Assembly: GCA_003049465.1 (NCBI GenBank)
Contig: PYSS01000003.1
Coordinates: 1-64,000, forward strand
Direction of reading: 5' to 3'
Origin: Magnaporthiopsis rhizophila
Lineage: Eukaryota > Ascomycota > Sordariomycetes > Magnaporthales > Magnaporthaceae
DNA length: 64,000 nucleotides
Position 1 is the first letter of the stretch; each line of letters opens with the position of its first letter. Below are positions 24,501 through 37,327 of the stretch, in pieces. The notes below the pieces were generated by a model. It did no database searches, was not told where the DNA came from, and saw nothing but the letters and a program-made list of their open reading frames with translations. The position numbers were made by a program, and so were the translations under genes.

Positions 24501-25341
24501 AGATCGTTGACGCTGAAAAGTCAAACACCAAGTCTTCAAGGCTGGCTGTGCTCCAAGAACCCACGCCTGGATATCCCCACGGAGATTGACGGCTTGGATG
24601 TCGCCCATCTGGTGGCAGCCAACTTTGTCGATTGGATGGACGGGTGTGACGAGCTCGACGGGCTTATACGTCCCTGCTTGTCTTATACACCCCCGATCGG
24701 CATCAAATGCTTCTGCATGGGGACTACCTCTATATTCATCCCTTTTCGGCCCTACGGGCAAAAACCTTTCAGTCTTTGTTACCCCCTCAACCTATGTCAC
24801 GTCGCGAACCTACTAGAAGAACAACCCTTCGACCTCCTCCGGGCCTTGACATTTGGGGCACTCCAGCTTACACACACCTGTCCGGTTCTGCACAATCCTT
24901 GGGATTGGGACGCAGAGGATCGCAACTGGGAGCCGGCAGTTATGGGAGCAGCGGAGATCGAAAGGATTCACCAGGAGGAGTATGAGCCAATCATCAGATT
25001 TGAAAAGCTTCTGGACGAGCTGATTTGGGGGGTATCACGATAGTCACCTATCGTTTCCTCAATTTCTCGGCCTTGTTTGGTTTCCTCGAATGATGGACAA
25101 GGTGGACCGATTTAGCCCTCGAACGGCGGACTTTCTGGATGGCGTCAGATACTTCCTCGATCGCGTTGCCCCGTCAGGTGACGACTCGAGCGATGGGGAG
25201 CAGTTGGGCGAGGACGAAAGTGGTAGAGAGCAGTCAGGCGACGACCAGAGCGATGGGGAGCAGCCAGGTAACGACTCGAACGACAGTGACCCTGACCTGT
25301 TCGGTGGTAGCTCAGGCGAGGACGAAAGTGACGACGATTGA
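21531..25341 (+). pseudogene. Decayed fungal ankyrin-repeat protein gene with NACHT-type N-terminal domain
   Basis: The start M-S-D-P-L-S-L-A-A-A-G-A-G-F at 21531 is the N-terminal domain found on fungal STAND/NACHT and ankyrin proteins. Introns can be placed at 21986-22055, 23259-23353, 23473-23563 and 23761-23835, all GT-AG and frame-keeping. Between them the frame is coherent: helical N-terminal domain, Q-R-T-Q-T-L helices, a C-P-L-W-Y region, an ankyrin entry P-D-G-N-T-L-L-H near 23240, and ankyrin-like repeats at 23840-24110. It is broken by TAG at 21612, 22189 and 23703, by a frame change between about 22500 and 22560, and by a six-G run at 25027-25032 after which the other frame continues into an acidic tail ending at 25341. 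Such proteins are thought to serve in non-self recognition. I call it a pseudogene; sequencing error could explain the two indels but hardly the three TAGs. Confidence 0.75.
25173..25290 (+). repeat. Imperfect 60-base tandem repeat coding an acidic tail
   Basis: Two near-identical ~31-base cores start at 25173 and 25233, with a partial third from about 25264. They encode S-G-D-D-x-S-D-G-E-Q units at the C-terminal end of the ankyrin pseudogene frame. Confidence 0.6.
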
Positions 25342-25463
25342 GGATGCGAGGAGAGCTGTGCTAATTGGAACGAGCCCCCAACACCTACATTCATTTTTGT
25401 TTTCCCTCCCGTACACCGTCTCAACTTTCAAATTGTTTTCCCTGTCTTCCGCGTCTAGCTCAA

Positions 25464-25718
25464 ATGGCGTCAATAAAGGTCTGCTTGCCATGGCTCGGCC
25501 CCGAACTGCTCATCCAGATCATCAGTTACTTTGACGGCAACGAGTGGTATCCGCCGAGCTGCTGCGCTGGCGGCTCCTCTTGCGCTCTGGACGGCTATCG
25601 CCCGCTGAGCTCGGGCTTTGAGCAGGTGTACCTCCCCCGCCCGACACAGGCTACGATGGGCGGTACAGGACTGAATACAAGGAATAGGATAGGATGCAGA
25701 CGATGGGAATGGATATAG
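25464..25718 (+). pseudogene. F-box-like N-terminal fragment, 84 codons
   Basis: The ATG at 25464 opens with W-L-G-P-E-L-L-I-Q-I-I-S-Y-F-D, close to the first helix pattern of fungal F-box proteins (L-P-x-E-L-L-x-x-I). The rest is not F-box-like and stops after 84 codons, so this looks like a truncated copy or a chance ORF. It lies in the same degenerate block as the ankyrin remnants. Confidence 0.3.
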
Positions 25719-26063
25719 AAACCACGAAAGAACGTTGGAAACAGGACAGACTTAGGTAATGGGGTTCCAACTATAAATGGGGAACTCAAAATGTTAGCAG
25801 AGGTGACCCTGGCCAATGATGGCGATAGCAACGAACATGGCCGGCCGTACATCAAAACGGAGCGTTCGATAATATTGGCCCTGTAACGGTCCCGGAAATA
25901 ATCTCCAGGGTGACCACGCCTATCCGGCCATGCATTCGGATGAGAATAACCAGTAACTCCCATTTTCCCCCAAGGTAATTTCCCCATGTAATCGCCTTCC
26001 CTACTGCTATTGAGGAAGCAACTATTTCCACACGGGACACACTCTAAACCCAAGCCCGCCTCA
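25719..26063. terminator. 3' region of BRO1
   Basis: Noncoding sequence next to the BRO1 stop codon; nothing else is recognised. Confidence 0.35.
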
Positions 26064-29000
26064 TCATTTCCATGCGTTGAGACCCGCCCAAGGATCCGCA
26101 GATTGCTGCTGTTGCTGTTGCTGCTGCTGATGCTGCTGCTGTCCCGAGTTTGGTCTGTTGTAAAAGTCCGCCTGCGGCACGTGGTACGTCTGTTGCGGAC
26201 CTAGCGGCGGCGGCCCTGGAGGCGGTGGAGGCACATAGCCTGCCGGGGCAAAGTGCTGCTGTTGATTCGGAGTCGACGGCGGGTTGGGGTTTCCGTATGT
26301 GCTGAAGGGCCGGGGCTGCCCAAAGGTTGCTTGCGTTGGCGGGGGCGATGCCGGCCCCTGGCGCAGCGCATTGATGCCAAACGTCGTCTGGGTTGGGGCC
26401 GGCGATGTCGGGCCCGGCATCCGCCCGTGCTGACTCGGGTTGTACGAGGCGGGCTGGCTGAAGGGATGCTGCGACTGCTGGTGGAGATGCTGCTGCTGGT
26501 GCGGCTGCATAAACGACTGGGGCATGTTGGTCTGCTGCGGCGGCGGGGAGCTCGGGAGCTGATACTGGCCCGGGAAGTTCGCCTGCGGATACCTCGGGGC
26601 CCCACCCGTCTGGAACAGAGGCGCAGGGATGGGCCGGGCCGAGCCGCCTCCCGCCGGCTTGGGCGGGGATGCCGGCGTCTGCTGCCCACCCTCAACGTTC
26701 ATGCGCTCCATGAGCTCCCTCAGCCTCTCGCGCTCCAGCTCGGCGTGTGACGATTTGCTAGCCGCCCGCTCCTGCTCGATCTGGTTCAGCAGCTGTGCGC
26801 CCTCGGAGCGCCGGTTGTTGACAAATGTGTCGACATTCTTCTCCAGGCTCTCGACCGTCTCCCTCATCTCGCCGTACCACCGCTTTGCGCTTTGTAGGCC
26901 CGCCTCGAGGTCCAGAAACTCCTGATACGCGCGTTTGTACCGGTTTATCACGCTGCTGCGCTGCCGTTGGATCGACTCGTACTTGCTCTGCTCCGCCTTG
27001 ACGCGCTTGTCTTGCAAGAGAGTGTTGAAAGTGCTGGAGAGCTCCTTCATGAGCGCCGACTGCTTGTGTCCGGCCTGCACCAGCCGTGTCTGCAGCGGTC
27101 TAAACTTCTCCAACTCGGATTGGAACAGTTGTTGTTCGTAGTTTGCTATCGACTTCTTGTTCAGGATCAGGATCTGAGAGATATCGTCGTTGTGCGCCTG
27201 CATGATCACAAGACAGTCAGCGAGTTCATTTCTTGTTGTCCCCCTGTCCAGCACACATGGCTCAAATGATCCCTCCCTACCTTGTCCTTAAGGTCTTTGA
27301 GCACGTGGTTCCGTTCCCTCTTTAGCTGATTCAGCTTCTTGAGAATTTCTTCGACGCGGTTGATTTGATCCATAACACTCAACCTCCCGTCGTCAAAGTC
27401 CGCATCCAAAAGATTCGGCTCGCCGCCTCCACCCGGGCTGTTGGTGCTGCTCGACTTTCCCCTGACCCTGCTCAGTGCCTGCTGAAACATGGCGTCGATC
27501 TCGCCGTGTTGTGCTGCCGTGCGCATCGTTTCGATCTCGTTGCTGTTCTGCCGTAGCTTCGTCGCCAGTTGCCCATCGCTCTTTGCCGCCTCGTCCAGCG
27601 CCTCTCGGTAATTCCGTAAGTCGCCCCTTAGCGTTGCCGTCAACTTCCCACTCGGTTGCTGTGTCCAGTCGTCTTGGTACTTTGACCTCATCTTCTCGCA
27701 CACGTGTTCCTCCATGTCCAAATGCTTTGCGCTGCGGTCCAACAGTGCCAATATCTGCTCCTTTTCTGTCCTCAGAGAATCAAAAATGGAATTCGGATCT
27801 TCGTGATCGGCCACGTCCACACACCAGGTGCGGAAGTCCTCGTCGGGTGAAATGTCCTGGTCAAACCCTCCCTTGAGCACCTCCAGCGCCCCCGGCAACC
27901 TCAGGTAGTCCAGACTGGCCGCCATTTCACTGTTGGCCAGGTCCACCCGCTCCGTCTCGGCCCTCACCAGTTTTGCCTTCTCTTCATCGTACAAACTTGC
28001 GGATTCTGTGACGGCAAACGGCACAATCTTGGCGAACAGGTCGGGGCCTGTGATGCGTTGGATATCCTGCCCGGCGTATAGCTCGCTGACCGGAATCGGC
28101 TTGGCCGCCGGCAACTTCGGGACCGGAGGGATGCTGGCCTCTGCGGGCACGGTTTGGTGGTAGATGAAGTCGTTGTCCTTGGTGATCTCCCGGAGCTTCA
28201 CCTGGACAGCAGACAGCTGGCGCTTGGAGAGTTCGGATAGGATGGACCCCGTTTCGTTGGTGAGGTTGGAGTTGGGCGGGACGGTGCCGGGGAAGTTGGT
28301 GGCAATCCTGCTGGCCTCCTTGGCGGCGCTTTCGGCGACCTGCAGGCGAGCAACAGAAACGCCGTGGGAGTTGGCATCGTCGTCGGCCAAAGCCTGGTAG
28401 TATTGTGCCATTGAGTTCATCAATGCGGATTTGATCTAGCATCCCCATGTTAGCGTCAAATTTTAGGGGCGAAAGCCAAACTCCTTCCCCTCGTTTCTCG
28501 GCTTGGCCTCTTGGAGAGCAGCAAATTTAGCCAAGCCAAAGGCCGCGCCGTGGGGTCGAGGGCAGCAGCAATACGTTCCACCCGAGTGGGAAAGCAGGGT
28601 CGCACAACTTCGGCAACGTACCTGCACGAACATGAGCCAGACTTTTTCGAATATGGCCTTGTTGACGTTCTCCTGTATGCCATCGATGGCTTGCGAGTAC
28701 AGCGAATGCGCTTGGCTGGAAAGTTTAGCCAGCAGGCCGACTTTCTTCTGGTCCGTGATCTGCTTTTCCAGGAACACCTCCTGCGCCTGGGCCAGCATGA
28801 TGCTTATCAGGGACTTGACGGTGTCGCGACTGAGATCGGAGGAAGGGGCGTGCAGGAAGTTCTCGTTGATGTAGGTGAACATGCCGGCCGAGGCCTGGAA
28901 GGAGTGGTACGCCGTCTTGAGGCCCGACTCCTCGGAGCGGGTCTGGTGAGCGGCGTGACATGAGAGGACGGCCGATATGTTGAAGATGATGGACGCCTTT

Positions 29001-29403
29001 TCGAAGGCCAACGAGTACTGGGATGTTGACTTGTGGGTGAAGGCATCGAACCTAGGGCGATTTGCGCATGTAAAAGTCAGCGAGGACGGCGCTTCCATCG
29101 TGCCGAGGGTGACGGGGCAACGCACCATGTGAAAGATATCTTGATGTGCTGCTCATCGACGGGAAAGCGCAGGTCCAGCAGCTCGAGCTGGCCGTAGTAT
29201 CGGTAGAGCAGATCCCGGCCGGCGGTGCTGTCCTTGCTGGCGCCGCGCATGTCCTGGCGCAGACGGTTGAGGGCGGCGCACTCCTCGGCGTAGCGCTCAG
29301 CATCGTCGCCGTATGTGTTCTGGATGTAGTTCTTGAGCGGGGCCACCCAGTCTATCTCGTTGGTTGCCTTGAGCGGCACCGATATCATGGGCGCCTGCGA
29401 CAT
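26064..29403 (-). CDS. BRO1: Vacuolar protein-sorting protein BRO1
   Basis: Four exons on the minus strand (29403-29126, 29051-28622, 28435-27281, 27197-26064) encode 998 residues. The BRO1 domain (about 1-390) starts M-S-Q-A-P-M-I-S-V-P-L-K-x-T and includes Y-Y-G-Q-L-E-L-L-D-L-R-F-P, F-D-A-F-T and A-S-I-I-F-N-I-S-A-V-L-S. A long helical V-domain (about 400-760) follows, rich in E/K/Q and coiled-coil-like. The C-terminal ~230 residues are Pro/Gln-rich with a polyQ run (26098-26150), ending D-P-W-A-G-L-N-A-W-K. BRO1 acts at endosomes, where it binds ESCRT-III (Snf7) and recruits the deubiquitinase Doa4 during multivesicular-body sorting. The related Rim20/PalA is the main alternative; the length and N-terminus favour BRO1. 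Confidence 0.93.
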
Positions 29404-32400
29404 CTTGTCGTCGTGGTCGGCGGCGGGGCAGACTGCCCTCTCTGCCTCGAGCGCGTGAAAGTGGTCCGGGAGGGGCGCGACGGGCGATAAGCGACTCGTT
29501 TGTTGGAAGGGCGGCGAAGACAGGGGGTTCCGGGCGTGTCACACAGAGTTGGCTGCTGTTTGTGGTGCGCTTTCTGTTTGAAGTGCGCTCGGCGGATGGG
29601 AAGTAGCTGTCAGACTTGACTGCTTGGGTAATATTGTTTGGATTTCGATGGGTGCGTCGCCGCCGAAGCCCAACAGGTGGTTCCGCCTCGGCAGATCAGT
29701 GGAAGTGGGATGGGCCGGCGCCAGCGGTGTTCTGGCAGGGATTGGGCGCAGGGCGCCGTGGCGGTTGTGATTGATGTAGCCGCGGGCGGTTGCGGTGTGC
29801 GACTTCAATCGTGCTTGTGCGTGGTGGTGTGTCGGCAGCTGGTGCCTGCCACGACGAGGTAAAGTGGGGTGGGGCTGGCCGCCGTTCGTGGCTTCTGGTG
29901 AGATGCGGGGGCCAAAAAGAATTGGAAGCATGCATGTGCGTTAACCTAAAGGAAGGGGCTAAGCATCAAATTTGATGCTGGCAGAATCGATCTGACGAAC
30001 GAAGGATGAAAAGGCCCCGGCAACTGAATCCTACGCCGAAAGTGGGTGGCATGCTGCCCGCGAGTTCAAACCGGTCGACCTTCGGGCGGCGCCATTTGGC
30101 TCAGCGCAGCAGCACGCAACCGCCCGTGAGGTGGGCTGTCTGCTCCCGCGAGATGTTTCCAGCCCCAGCCCGTCTCTCCTCAGTGGCGGAACGGCCCTGC
30201 CAAGCCTATGCTTGTGCTGAGGACCGCCATTCGGCGACGGAGCCCACCGTGAAATTTGGGCACAGGAGTTCGCGATGCATCACAATGAGGTCCCCAGCAA
30301 CCGTCCTGCAATATCAATCAATGGGTGGCAGCTCCTAGCCGCCAGCCAACCCGCGCCACACTATGCGTCTCGACCCATCAAATCGCGATGCTTCTCTTGG
30401 CTGGGACCGTTTCCGACTGCTGACACCATCAGCGTATGCCTCCATTCTAGTCTCCATCTACATCGTGCAACAAAAGTGTGTGCGGCAGTCAGGATTGGGC
30501 GTTTCCATGAAATTATTGGGTACAGCAACCCCTGGACCAAAGGTGCCAGCCAGTAAGGATTGCGCCCTAGCCTCGGAGGCGCCCGTCATTGGCGCCACCC
30601 GTGTTGGGCTTCACAGCCAACTTAACGCTAACGACACCGATCCTTGAAGAAAAGCTCCTCCCACCCTCACACGCATGTGACCGACTGCCCTCTGGCCGTT
30701 GCGCGGGCGGAAAAACACAGGAACATGTATGCATCTTCCCCCGGCGCTGTGCCGCCAGCCCATGCCGGCTCACGGATGCGCGGCCCCTTGCCGACATCTC
30801 ATGGCCGCCATTCCTAGGGCTGTACCAAGGGCTCCGGCTGGATAAGCCAGTCTAGAGTACACCACAACTGCCGGGTCATGTCTTGCGTCGCGCGTTCCCT
30901 TGAGGTGGCCTTTTCTGCGGCCGCCTCTCCGTGGGTGTGTGACGTACAAGCCAGAAATCCCCCGGGCATTGCGGCCTGATTGGCCTGCGCTTATGCGGGC
31001 AACCAACTCGCTTCCGCGAGGCAGGGGCCTTGTGCTGCAGCGACGTATCTTGCTTGTCGTCACGCGGCGTCCTTCTGGATCGATGTCTTTTACCACCAAC
31101 GGACTACCGACTTTGGCGGTCAGTATTTGATCGCCCCATGCCGCCCCGCTTGGCCTTCTGCCTCGTTCGTGACCTGCAGATTCGCATCGCCAGGGCCCCT
31201 GTGGAGTGATGGAGACGACGTAAGCGCCTGATAGCCGCGCACGCCGACATGACGCAGCATCGGTCGCGCTTTGGGATGTTCCGAACAAGAGAACTTTCTC
31301 GAACTTGATAGCTTGGCGTTTCAATACTTCGATTCTCCTCCGTTTTATTACGCAGTTCCAGGGCGTCAATTTTATACCACCAGCGACAGCAGGGCACAAA
31401 TGCTACTTGGATGGGCGTATCCTTCGAGTGGGGGCTTCCGACATCCGACCGAGGAAGAGATCGTGAACGAGAAAGCCGATTGTAACATGGATACGTATCA
31501 CGGTCATGATTGCTCGAAATATTGGCTACACCTGGTATAGACAGACGGGTCGGTTTATCTGCCCTGTTTTAACCGCAAGCCGCATGCGAAGATGGGATAT
31601 GTTATTGGGAAATGAGAAAGGCCGAACCTGCCACCCTAAGCCACAGTGTGACTCTGCCGTCGAGCGTATAGAGATATTCCCGCTCGTGGTGACAGCGGCC
31701 GTTTACGCGGGGACGCTGACAGATGCTCATTGAATAGGGACTCGCCGGCCGCGTGGAGGTCGCGTACTGGTTGGTCGGAAGGCTAGGCGCGCAACGGGAA
31801 TGATCGGAATAGGGCTTGGGATCTGCCGTCGCCATCACAGTTTCTTTTCGCGAGTCGACCGACAAGGCGTTCCTGACACGCGAGGATGCGAGTTGAGGCA
31901 AATGCAATAAAGATAACTACGTCTTCCTCCCGCCTCAACCGAAAACCTCAATCCACTGCCCGAGCTCAACCGGCAATAATATACCATCTAGACGGAGTTA
32001 TCACCTTCAGCGCCCGCCCATCGGCACGGAATTGAGTGCGAAATTGATGCCTAGATTGCCATGTGCATCCTGTAGATACATAGGCACCAGGTGAGCTATC
32101 CGGCTAGCGACTCGGCAGCATCCTCTTCCTCCCCGCGTCTGCCCCGAGCCCGTGGGATCCGCCGCCCCGTTCCCCCAGGTTTCGGGGCGCCCGTGTCGCG
32201 AGCGCGGTGGAGCCCGTTAGACATCGGATCCTTGCGGTGATCAGGAAGGGAGGAAGAAACCGAGAAACAGATAGAAGAAAAAAAGTTGGGAAATGGGGTC
32301 GAGAATAGACTCCTCAACCATCGCGAGTCGGTAATGATCTCGCTGTGCCGGGAGTCCTTGCAGAGAGAGCAATCCGTCCCGACCTGATAGCTTGAGCCAG

Positions 32401-32600
32401 TGATCAGGCACAACTTTTTTTCTTTCGTTTGTCGTTGCTTCCAGGATATGTCCCTTTTCTTCCTTTTCGCCAACTCCCAGCTTCCTCTTGGAAACTTGCC
32501 AAACTCTCTTCCTCGGCAGTTCTTGGGAAGCATAGATCCATCCTTTTAGCTCGGTTTAGGCGCACGCTGACATACCGAATGCTACGGCATCCATGATCCG
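29404..32600. other. Gene-poor stretch, first part
   Basis: This holds the BRO1 promoter and about 3 kb in which no open frame shows family resemblance, splice structure or codon-like composition. The longest frames (30770-31399 and 32096-32533, minus strand) have irregular composition and look like chance ORFs. No repeat or mobile element is recognised. Confidence 0.5.
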
Positions 32601-35600
32601 AGGAGCCAAACAGGATCGGTTGCGTGGCACGGTCGAGGTGTCTACATGGTCCGAGCTGACAGGTTTAGTTTCGCTGGTTACTTAGTATTGCAGACAATTT
32701 CAAGCAGACGATGCCAGTCCCCAAGTAGATAGATCTATAGATGGATCGCGTTAAAGCAAGCGTTCTTAGCAGGATGGCTGTTTCAAAGTCGGTGTGCGTA
32801 TAGACTCAAGGGGCTAAGGTAGTCAAAAAGGCTAGCAAACAAGTGCCGCCCTTTCCGCCAGACGGACTGGAATTACTTGCTGGGGCAAGCCGACGGCGGC
32901 AGAGGCTTGCAACGTCCGACGGACGGTGGGCTAGCACCAACTAGCGTAGGTAGGTGATCCTTCCAGGATACACCTTGGTCGACGGTAAACCAAGGTGTCA
33001 ATCTTGATACGTGTCTTGGCGCTAAGTGTCTGGGTGCTAGAAGGCCAAAGGACAACCGGGTGAGGAGACTAGTTCCCACATACCCGGAATCGAGCCTCCT
33101 ATCTCCCTCGTCCCTATCCCATCTCGCTCCCCGGCGTCTACTTAGCGAACGAGCGAGCACCTGACGTCAGAGGGTCCACGACGCGGACCCAAACCTCACA
33201 GGGAATGACTCCCAACCCTCCACACATCCTCCACCGAACAGACTGGATGTGCCTACACCTAGGTGGGTAGTTAGGTAGGTATGCGTCTGCATGTGAGCCC
33301 TCCGTAGGGCTATGTGGGTCAAGATACCTAAAGCCCACTCAACCCGCCAGACGGTTGGCTCGCCAAGCCACATGACGTGGTGGGTGCGGCTTTTTTTTTC
33401 TTCTTCTTCTTCTTCTTCGTTCTTCTTCTTGGCCTTCTTCTCTCCATTCCACACCTAGGTAGGCGCCCATTTTGCAAACAAGAGGGTGTGGTGTGCTTAT
33501 GTCTGCAGCAGAGAGGGTACCTTGCCTCGGGGCTAGGTGTGCAGGTGACGGTGACGCACATATGTAATGCAGCATGTGAGACGGCCGGCCCTGCGCGATG
33601 GAGCACGCCTTGCATTCGAAAAAAAACACGGATTCCTGCTGTGGGATAGCCGAAAGCAGGAGTTCGGACTTTGCTCCGGAAGGACAAAGGTGGGTTGGAT
33701 ATACTACATACGTACAAATTCTATCAAAGTGAGGCACGGGGTGGCCAAGAAAATCGCTCGCTCGGAGATGAAAAGAAAGGCTTGCAAAAAGCAATCATCA
33801 AAAGAGGGTCAGAGCCCACAGGCATATCCCAGACCGGAAGCACAACCGAGCAGGTGTAGCCGAGAATGGAAAAGCCGCAACGGAGTTGGGATATTGGGCA
33901 GGCCGACACGTATTATCGAGTGGGTAGGCACCTTTGTGGCCTCGCCGAGATATGCAAGCAAGACGGATCCGTCGTTCGTTTTGTGCTTGCAGAACGGAGA
34001 CGTTTTTGTGGTTCCCGCTGCTGTTCGGCAGAGTCAAGAGTCAGTGTCAACGACGGACAGATAGGTTTCGATGGTGGAGCAGCAGAAAGGAACCCGCTCA
34101 TGACCCCATTGCTACGTCGATTGGGTATTATCAATCAATACCGCCGGATGGTAGTGCCAGCGGAGTCTGAGCTCTTATCCCCCACGCTCCAATGGACGGC
34201 CGGTACGTAAGCGCCCTTTGGGCTTGTCCGGTCGTGAAGTCCAGGTGGGACGCATGGTCACCGGCGCCCAACCAGCCCAGCCATGAAATCATCGTCACAC
34301 CCGCAATTATTAAACTGCAGCCCGCGTCGGCGGCCTGAGGGGGAGCTCGGGCGGGGCTCTTCGTGAGAACGTTGCAATACCACGGCCTGGAAGACTTTGT
34401 TTCCCACGGGTGGGCGGCGGGCTCTGGTTGGCGCGGACAGGAAATGCCGCCGGCGCCCGCAACGGCAAAAAGTGAGGCTTTGTGACGACGGGAAAGCAAG
34501 ATTCACGAGCAGAAACCGGCGGCCGAATCTTGATCGTCGGCCGAAACTTGGCCATCCGTCCACGCGGTTTTCTCCAGGGGGCGCCAATGAGATCTTATCT
34601 GGCCGAATGCCCTGTTTCAGATGGGGAGAAGATCAGTGGGGTAAAAAGGGTGACGGACACTCCCCAGGGGATCGACAAGCATCGACGTTGATGGAGCCCC
34701 TTCAAGGACTGGGGGTCACGAGGGGTGGAGGGCAAGGCTTGTTGATAGGCCCCTCTTGTCGGGAAGCCACAGCGTGCCAGTGGGCGGGCCAGGGCGCCCT
34801 CGGGCCTCGCCGGTTTCGCCCATCTTTTGTCTGCCGATAGAGGGGGTGCTAGAGGTGGGCCAATCAAGGACGAGAGGTCGCTTCCGCGGCAAGTGAAAGG
34901 GCACTTGGCTGGATATCTCCGTCATCCGTCGCATGACTCTTTCAGAGCCCGCTTGGCCCAGGGCAGCGAGGGCGGTGGACGATGCCGAAGGAGCCGTGCC
35001 AAGGAGAAAGCTCGGGCTCCTCCCAGAATGTCATCATCAGGACGTTGCCCAGCAAAGCCAGAGGAGGGAAAAAAGAAGGGCCACGCGCCACGAGCACTGG
35101 AGATTAGCACATTTGTAAGTTGCAGCTCCACGGCCAGCCAGTGTCAGAGGCACGGCTTGTGTACAATCCTAAAACGCCCCAGGTCAAACGGAATCCCTTC
35201 TTCAAGTGTGTCCACGTCGTATTTTCTTGATCCCTTTTCCCTTTTTTTTTTTTTTTTTTTACTTGGTACCACAGAATTTTGCCGGACGCCTCAGTTGGGA
35301 GCACAAGGCGTGATTTCCAAACCTTGAAATGTGGGTTGGTGATGAAGCCCGTGTTGGCCAGTGCTTAAAGCTACGGTATGTTGCGGCAAAGTGTCGGCAC
35401 AGATTATGTGATCATTTTGACGAAATGCTAAGAAGGCACGGCAAGTATCGAACGAGCAGAGGCAGGCGCAACGCTCACCGCCTGGCCCAGTCGAATAAAC
35501 CACTCTCGACTGCTGGGCGAGGTAACGTAGGGTCGACAAAAAGGGCCCGTCACCGCTCCCCACCTCACGATAGCTTCGCATGCTGCATTTCGTGTTTTGC

Positions 35601-37200
35601 AGAGGAGCAGCCGGGCGGACATTGATTGCGACTGCGACGTGCCAGCAAACACATAATGCAAGGCAGGAAGAGGGGGCGGCGAGTTGTCGTGCCTCTGTGC
35701 TCTGTGTGCAATGCCCCCCTGCTCGCCCGTCGCTCAGCCGCAGTCTGCGGCAGCCTGCATCCAACCCACGTCCCTCCCGTCCCCTCTTTTTTCTTCTTCC
35801 CTGTGCGCTGCCGGGCAAAAAGGTCTCCACCGCCAATCTGCTTCTTTCTCCCTGTGCCACCTCGAAATATCAGCCAGCCAGCCAGTCAGCCATACATACA
35901 AGCCGGGCGAGAGTTTCTCAGCTCGGCCGGGGGCACGACTGGGAACGGACAGGTCCCGAAATACCGCCGCTCATATGCAGGGCAAGAGAACAGGGTCCTT
36001 GAGATGTGCTTGGCAGACTGGCACTCAGGGCGTAGGATGCTTCGTCGTCGTCACCATGCGCCCCGAAACAGGAAGCCCAATCTCACCTCCATGCTCTGCT
36101 GTCCTTCCCCTCCTGCTGCGGCCGCCAAGGGTCGCCCGATGGGCCGCCTCTTTTTCCCTTCTCCTCTCTGGCTAATCCTTGACGGGCGTAGACATGCCGC
36201 TTCGGTGCACTTGCTTCTGCATTCTCTTACCCCACGGGCTAGCTGCGCTCAGACGGCCTGGGCGGGTGTGGGCAAAAGGCCAAATGGCAGGTACCCAAGT
36301 GGATACCACCACAGAGGATCTGGCGTGGAGCGAGGGTTTTTATTATGGACCCCTCCCGTGGGTAGGATCAACGCCAGGAAATAAAGTTGACCAAAAAATG
36401 ATGGAAACAGCAAGCGAGGCGAGACAGGCAAAGCACCCAAAGCCACCCTTTTGGCCTTTCCTTATTGCCAAAATCCAAATCCCAAATCCACAACATCTGC
36501 CACCCACGCCCTCGTGATCACTCCCCGATGGGTACCACACCACCACTGCACCTCTCAACCACTCTCGTCGACGGCGAAGCGCAATATCTGGCCAACCGAA
36601 GCTCTGGAAAGCTTCCATCGGGGCACCAGCTGCTGTCTTCCCGCATCGTCCGAGGGCTGTTCGTTTCGTCCCCCCACCCCACCCAACCACGAGCTAGACG
36701 TTGAGCAAGACGAAGAAAAAAAAGGGGGTGAGGGGAATGGAATGACAGGGACCGTCCTGAGGGAACCCTGTCGTCTGGCTTCCAAGCTTTCTTTTTTTGC
36801 CCTTTCCACTCTCTCCGCGCAAAGAGGGCCCTGACTAGGCACACCTCTGCAGATCTTGGACACCAACACCCCCCTGGGCCCCTGTCCAGCCAACTCACTC
36901 GTCGGTTTTTCTTTTCACACCCCCCGGGCCCACTGCTGGTGTGCAACCCCGATTCCCCTTTTCAGCCTCTCTCGCCCACATGTATACTCTGAATGTACTG
37001 TCCCACCAGTCAAAAATCACGTCAAGGCAGGCTTAGTACCTTCGAACCAAGCACTCACGAGAGATCAGCATCTTCGGCTCCTCCTTGTCCTGTCCCAATA
37101 CTTAAACCCCGGGCTCCTCCCACTTTGCAAACCGCAGGCCGACCCTACACAAACACCACATCTCGAGCACCGCCCAGTCCATTACCTCATTATCAGCTGT
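32600..37200. other. Gene-poor stretch, second part
   Basis: No gene is recognised. Visible elements are TAGGTA words at about 33255-33282 and 33454-33464, a TTC microsatellite at about 33399-33430, and a T-run at 35240-35259. The last part (35770-37200) is increasingly CT-rich with CCACC and CTTTT blocks on the plus strand, as in fungal promoters. Confidence 0.5.
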
Positions 37201-37223
37201 TTAACCTTTTTTTACTCTTCACC

Positions 37224-37236
37224 CATACATAAAACA
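37224..37236 (+). promoter_or_regulatory. TATA-like element upstream of the microORF
   Basis: CATACATAAAACA lies about 95 bases before the ATG at 37328, at the end of a CT-rich stretch. The distance suits a fungal TATA box with a short leader. The role is inferred. Confidence 0.35.
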
Positions 37237-37327
37237 CCTCGACCTGGCCACTGTCCGGTCCAGCTTCAGCTTTCCGCAAGCCAACACACACACACTTCCA
37301 AAGTCTCTTCCAGAGCCTACTTTCACC

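Noticed and set aside
32096..32533. 145-codon minus-strand ORF with several cysteines
   Set aside because: Cysteines are scattered without a motif and the start context is poor; no support for a gene.
33399..33430. TTC microsatellite as a coding poly-Lys/Glu tract
   Set aside because: The surrounding frame is not protein-like; a simple repeat is enough.
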